A stretch of 64,000 nt of DNA from Setaria digitata (Eukaryota; Nematoda; Chromadorea; Rhabditida; Setariidae). The position numbers and the translations under genes were made by a program. The notes beneath the pieces were generated by a model, which saw only the letters and a program-made list of their open reading frames with translations, was not told the DNA's origin and did no database searches. Every line of letters begins with the position of its first letter. Positions within the stretch are counted from its first letter, which is position 1. Below, one piece after another: positions 62,909 to 64,000 of this stretch. The stretch covers positions 1 through 64,000 of the forward strand of contig RCAB01000182.1 in the NCBI GenBank assembly GCA_003640385.1. The letters are read 5' to 3'.

Positions 62909-63899
62909 ATGTCTGTTGCAAATCGTTTGCGACGAATGCATAAACAACCACCAGAAGGGTGGGATCTGATTGAACCAACACTAGATGAATTCGAAGCGAA
63001 GATGCGTGAAGCCGAAACGGATCCTCATGAAGGAAAGCGTAAGACAGAAACACTTTGGCCCATATTTAAGGTTAGAATTTGATATTCTCAAGGATTGGTA
63101 AGTGCAAAGGAAGGCTGAAGAAAACACCGAGATTTATTGAGTGGAAGGAAAATTAGGCTCTATCAGAAGGTGAATTATTCAGTTTTAATAATGTATTGTG
63201 GTGAATTCGAAGGAGACGCATCATTAATTTTCTTTTACGATAACTCCTAGAAGGAGGGTTTAATTCTTTGGGAGAGAAAAGGGTGAGGAAGAAAGGCGAA
63301 GGGGGAGTCGGTGGAGATTATTGAATTATAATATAGATTTTGGCATGATGTTTTTCTATTCATTCTCAAATTCTTTTGGTGGTTCTTGAAGAGATTGAGT
63401 CATTTCTCGGGAACTTTAACTTAATGAAGTATGCAACTGTATAAAACTCCTGTTATCTTTTTTCCTTTATGTGTTTTGCTGACAGCGTATTTCGGCCTCG
63501 AAATAGTTTTGTGCTTTAAACTTCTGGTATCAAAGTGTGAAGCTGAAACGAAGTCAAAGTTTTCGGCATAGTCAACAAAGAAAAAAACTGTTACATACTT
63601 GTAGTATATTAGTGCAAAATTAAAATACTATGCATTTGTTTTCCATTTTTCCTTTCAATTTTTTGCAGATACATCATCAACGATCACGTTATATTTATGA
63701 TTTATATTACAAACGACAAGTAATCAGCAGGGAATTATACCAATTTTGTTTGGATACCAAATTAGCCGATGAGAAATTGATAGCGAAATGGAAGAAACAA
63801 GGATATGAGAATTTATGTTGTCTACGATGCATCCAAACGAGGGATACTAATTTTGGCACCAATTGTATATGCCGTGTACCGAAGAGTAAATTAGATGTG
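62909..63899 (+). CDS. bud-31: BUD31/G10 splicing factor, 5' part (gene continues beyond window)
   Basis: A small, very conserved spliceosome protein that is part of the Prp19/Bact complexes. Two exons are visible: 62909-63070 (54 codons) and 63669-63899, in phase. The N-terminal exon has [19 protein letters not shown] and [14 protein letters not shown]. The second has [35 protein letters not shown] and [15 protein letters not shown]. These match the family except for the last roughly 17 residues (the final Cys-rich zinc ligands), which are not in the window. The donor is taken as GTTAGT at 63900 (a GTGGTT donor at 63897 is the alternative). A TAATTCAG acceptor 16 nt before the ATG may be a trans-splice site. 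Confidence 0.93.
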
Positions 63900-64000
63900 G
63901 TTAGTAGACCATACTAATATTTTTACTTTTAATCGATTCGTGTATCTGATAATCTTAAAAATTTAAAGGCCATTTAATGAACGTTTCAGTGGCTCCATCT
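63900..64000 (+). other. Start of BUD31 intron, window edge
   Basis: After the second BUD31 exon there is AT-rich sequence ending with a TTTCAG at the extreme edge. The few bases after it (TGGCTCCATCT) do not match the expected BUD31 C-terminus, so its role is unclear. Confidence 0.4.

Noticed and set aside
1..64000. tRNA, rRNA, SL RNA, CRISPR, bacterial (Wolbachia) insertions and intact transposons
   Set aside because: I looked for tRNA B-box-like sequence, long inverted terminal repeats, regularly spaced repeats and long uninterrupted bacterial-type ORFs and saw none. A covariance-model or repeat-library search could still find degraded copies.

Overview
The window looks like nuclear DNA from a parasitic nematode, most likely a spirurid/filarial worm (clade III). 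It is strongly AT-rich and has no bacterial operon structure. The genes are broken into many short exons with GTAAG/GTATG-type donors and TTTCAG-type acceptors. Every well-supported protein has its closest recalled relative in Caenorhabditis elegans. Exon models were built by hand from reading frame, splice dinucleotides and phase. Six complete genes and one partial gene are supported.

Layout: 1-7605 is mostly non-coding, with weak traces of a seven-transmembrane-like protein (minus strand, about 1013-1560) and two unassigned exon-like ORFs (plus strand, about 2232-2838). 7606-11981 (minus) is atf-7, an ATF2-type bZIP factor in 11 exons. 14193-18069 (minus) is cct-5, the epsilon subunit of the TRiC/CCT chaperonin, in 10 exons. 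18081-22236 is a gene-poor gap with microsatellites. 22237-26106 (minus) is fum-1, a mitochondrial class II fumarase, in 9 exons. 26107-27576 is a divergent promoter region with a perfect 18-bp inverted repeat. 27577-34551 (plus) is a kinesin-4/KIF4-type chromokinesin (klp-19-like) in about 24 exons. 36156-60367 (plus) is DNA polymerase theta (polq-1), 26 exons with every phase consistent, about 1,749 residues. It spans 24 kb because one 8.3-kb intron (39611-47944) carries a whole antisense gene, ceh-10 (43310-46150, minus), a VSX/CHX10-class paired-like homeobox gene with its CVC domain. 62909 to the window end (plus) is the 5' part of the splicing factor BUD31/G10 gene.

The genes are housekeeping (chaperonin, fumarase, BUD31), mitotic (kinesin-4), DNA repair (Pol theta) and regulatory (ATF-7, CEH-10). 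They do not form one pathway. From memory, the C. elegans orthologues are all on chromosome III, and atf-7/cct-5 (C07G2.2/C07G2.3) and ceh-10/polq-1 (W03A3.1/W03A3.2) are neighbours there too, so the window preserves old linkage. No prokaryotic-type accessory system, CRISPR array, intact transposon or viral gene was seen. The points most worth a second look are the nested homeobox gene, the reduced polymerase inserts and altered QN-x-P motif in Pol theta, a possible helicase-only terminal exon, the altered kinesin YRDSK motif, and the perfect hairpin upstream of the kinesin gene.
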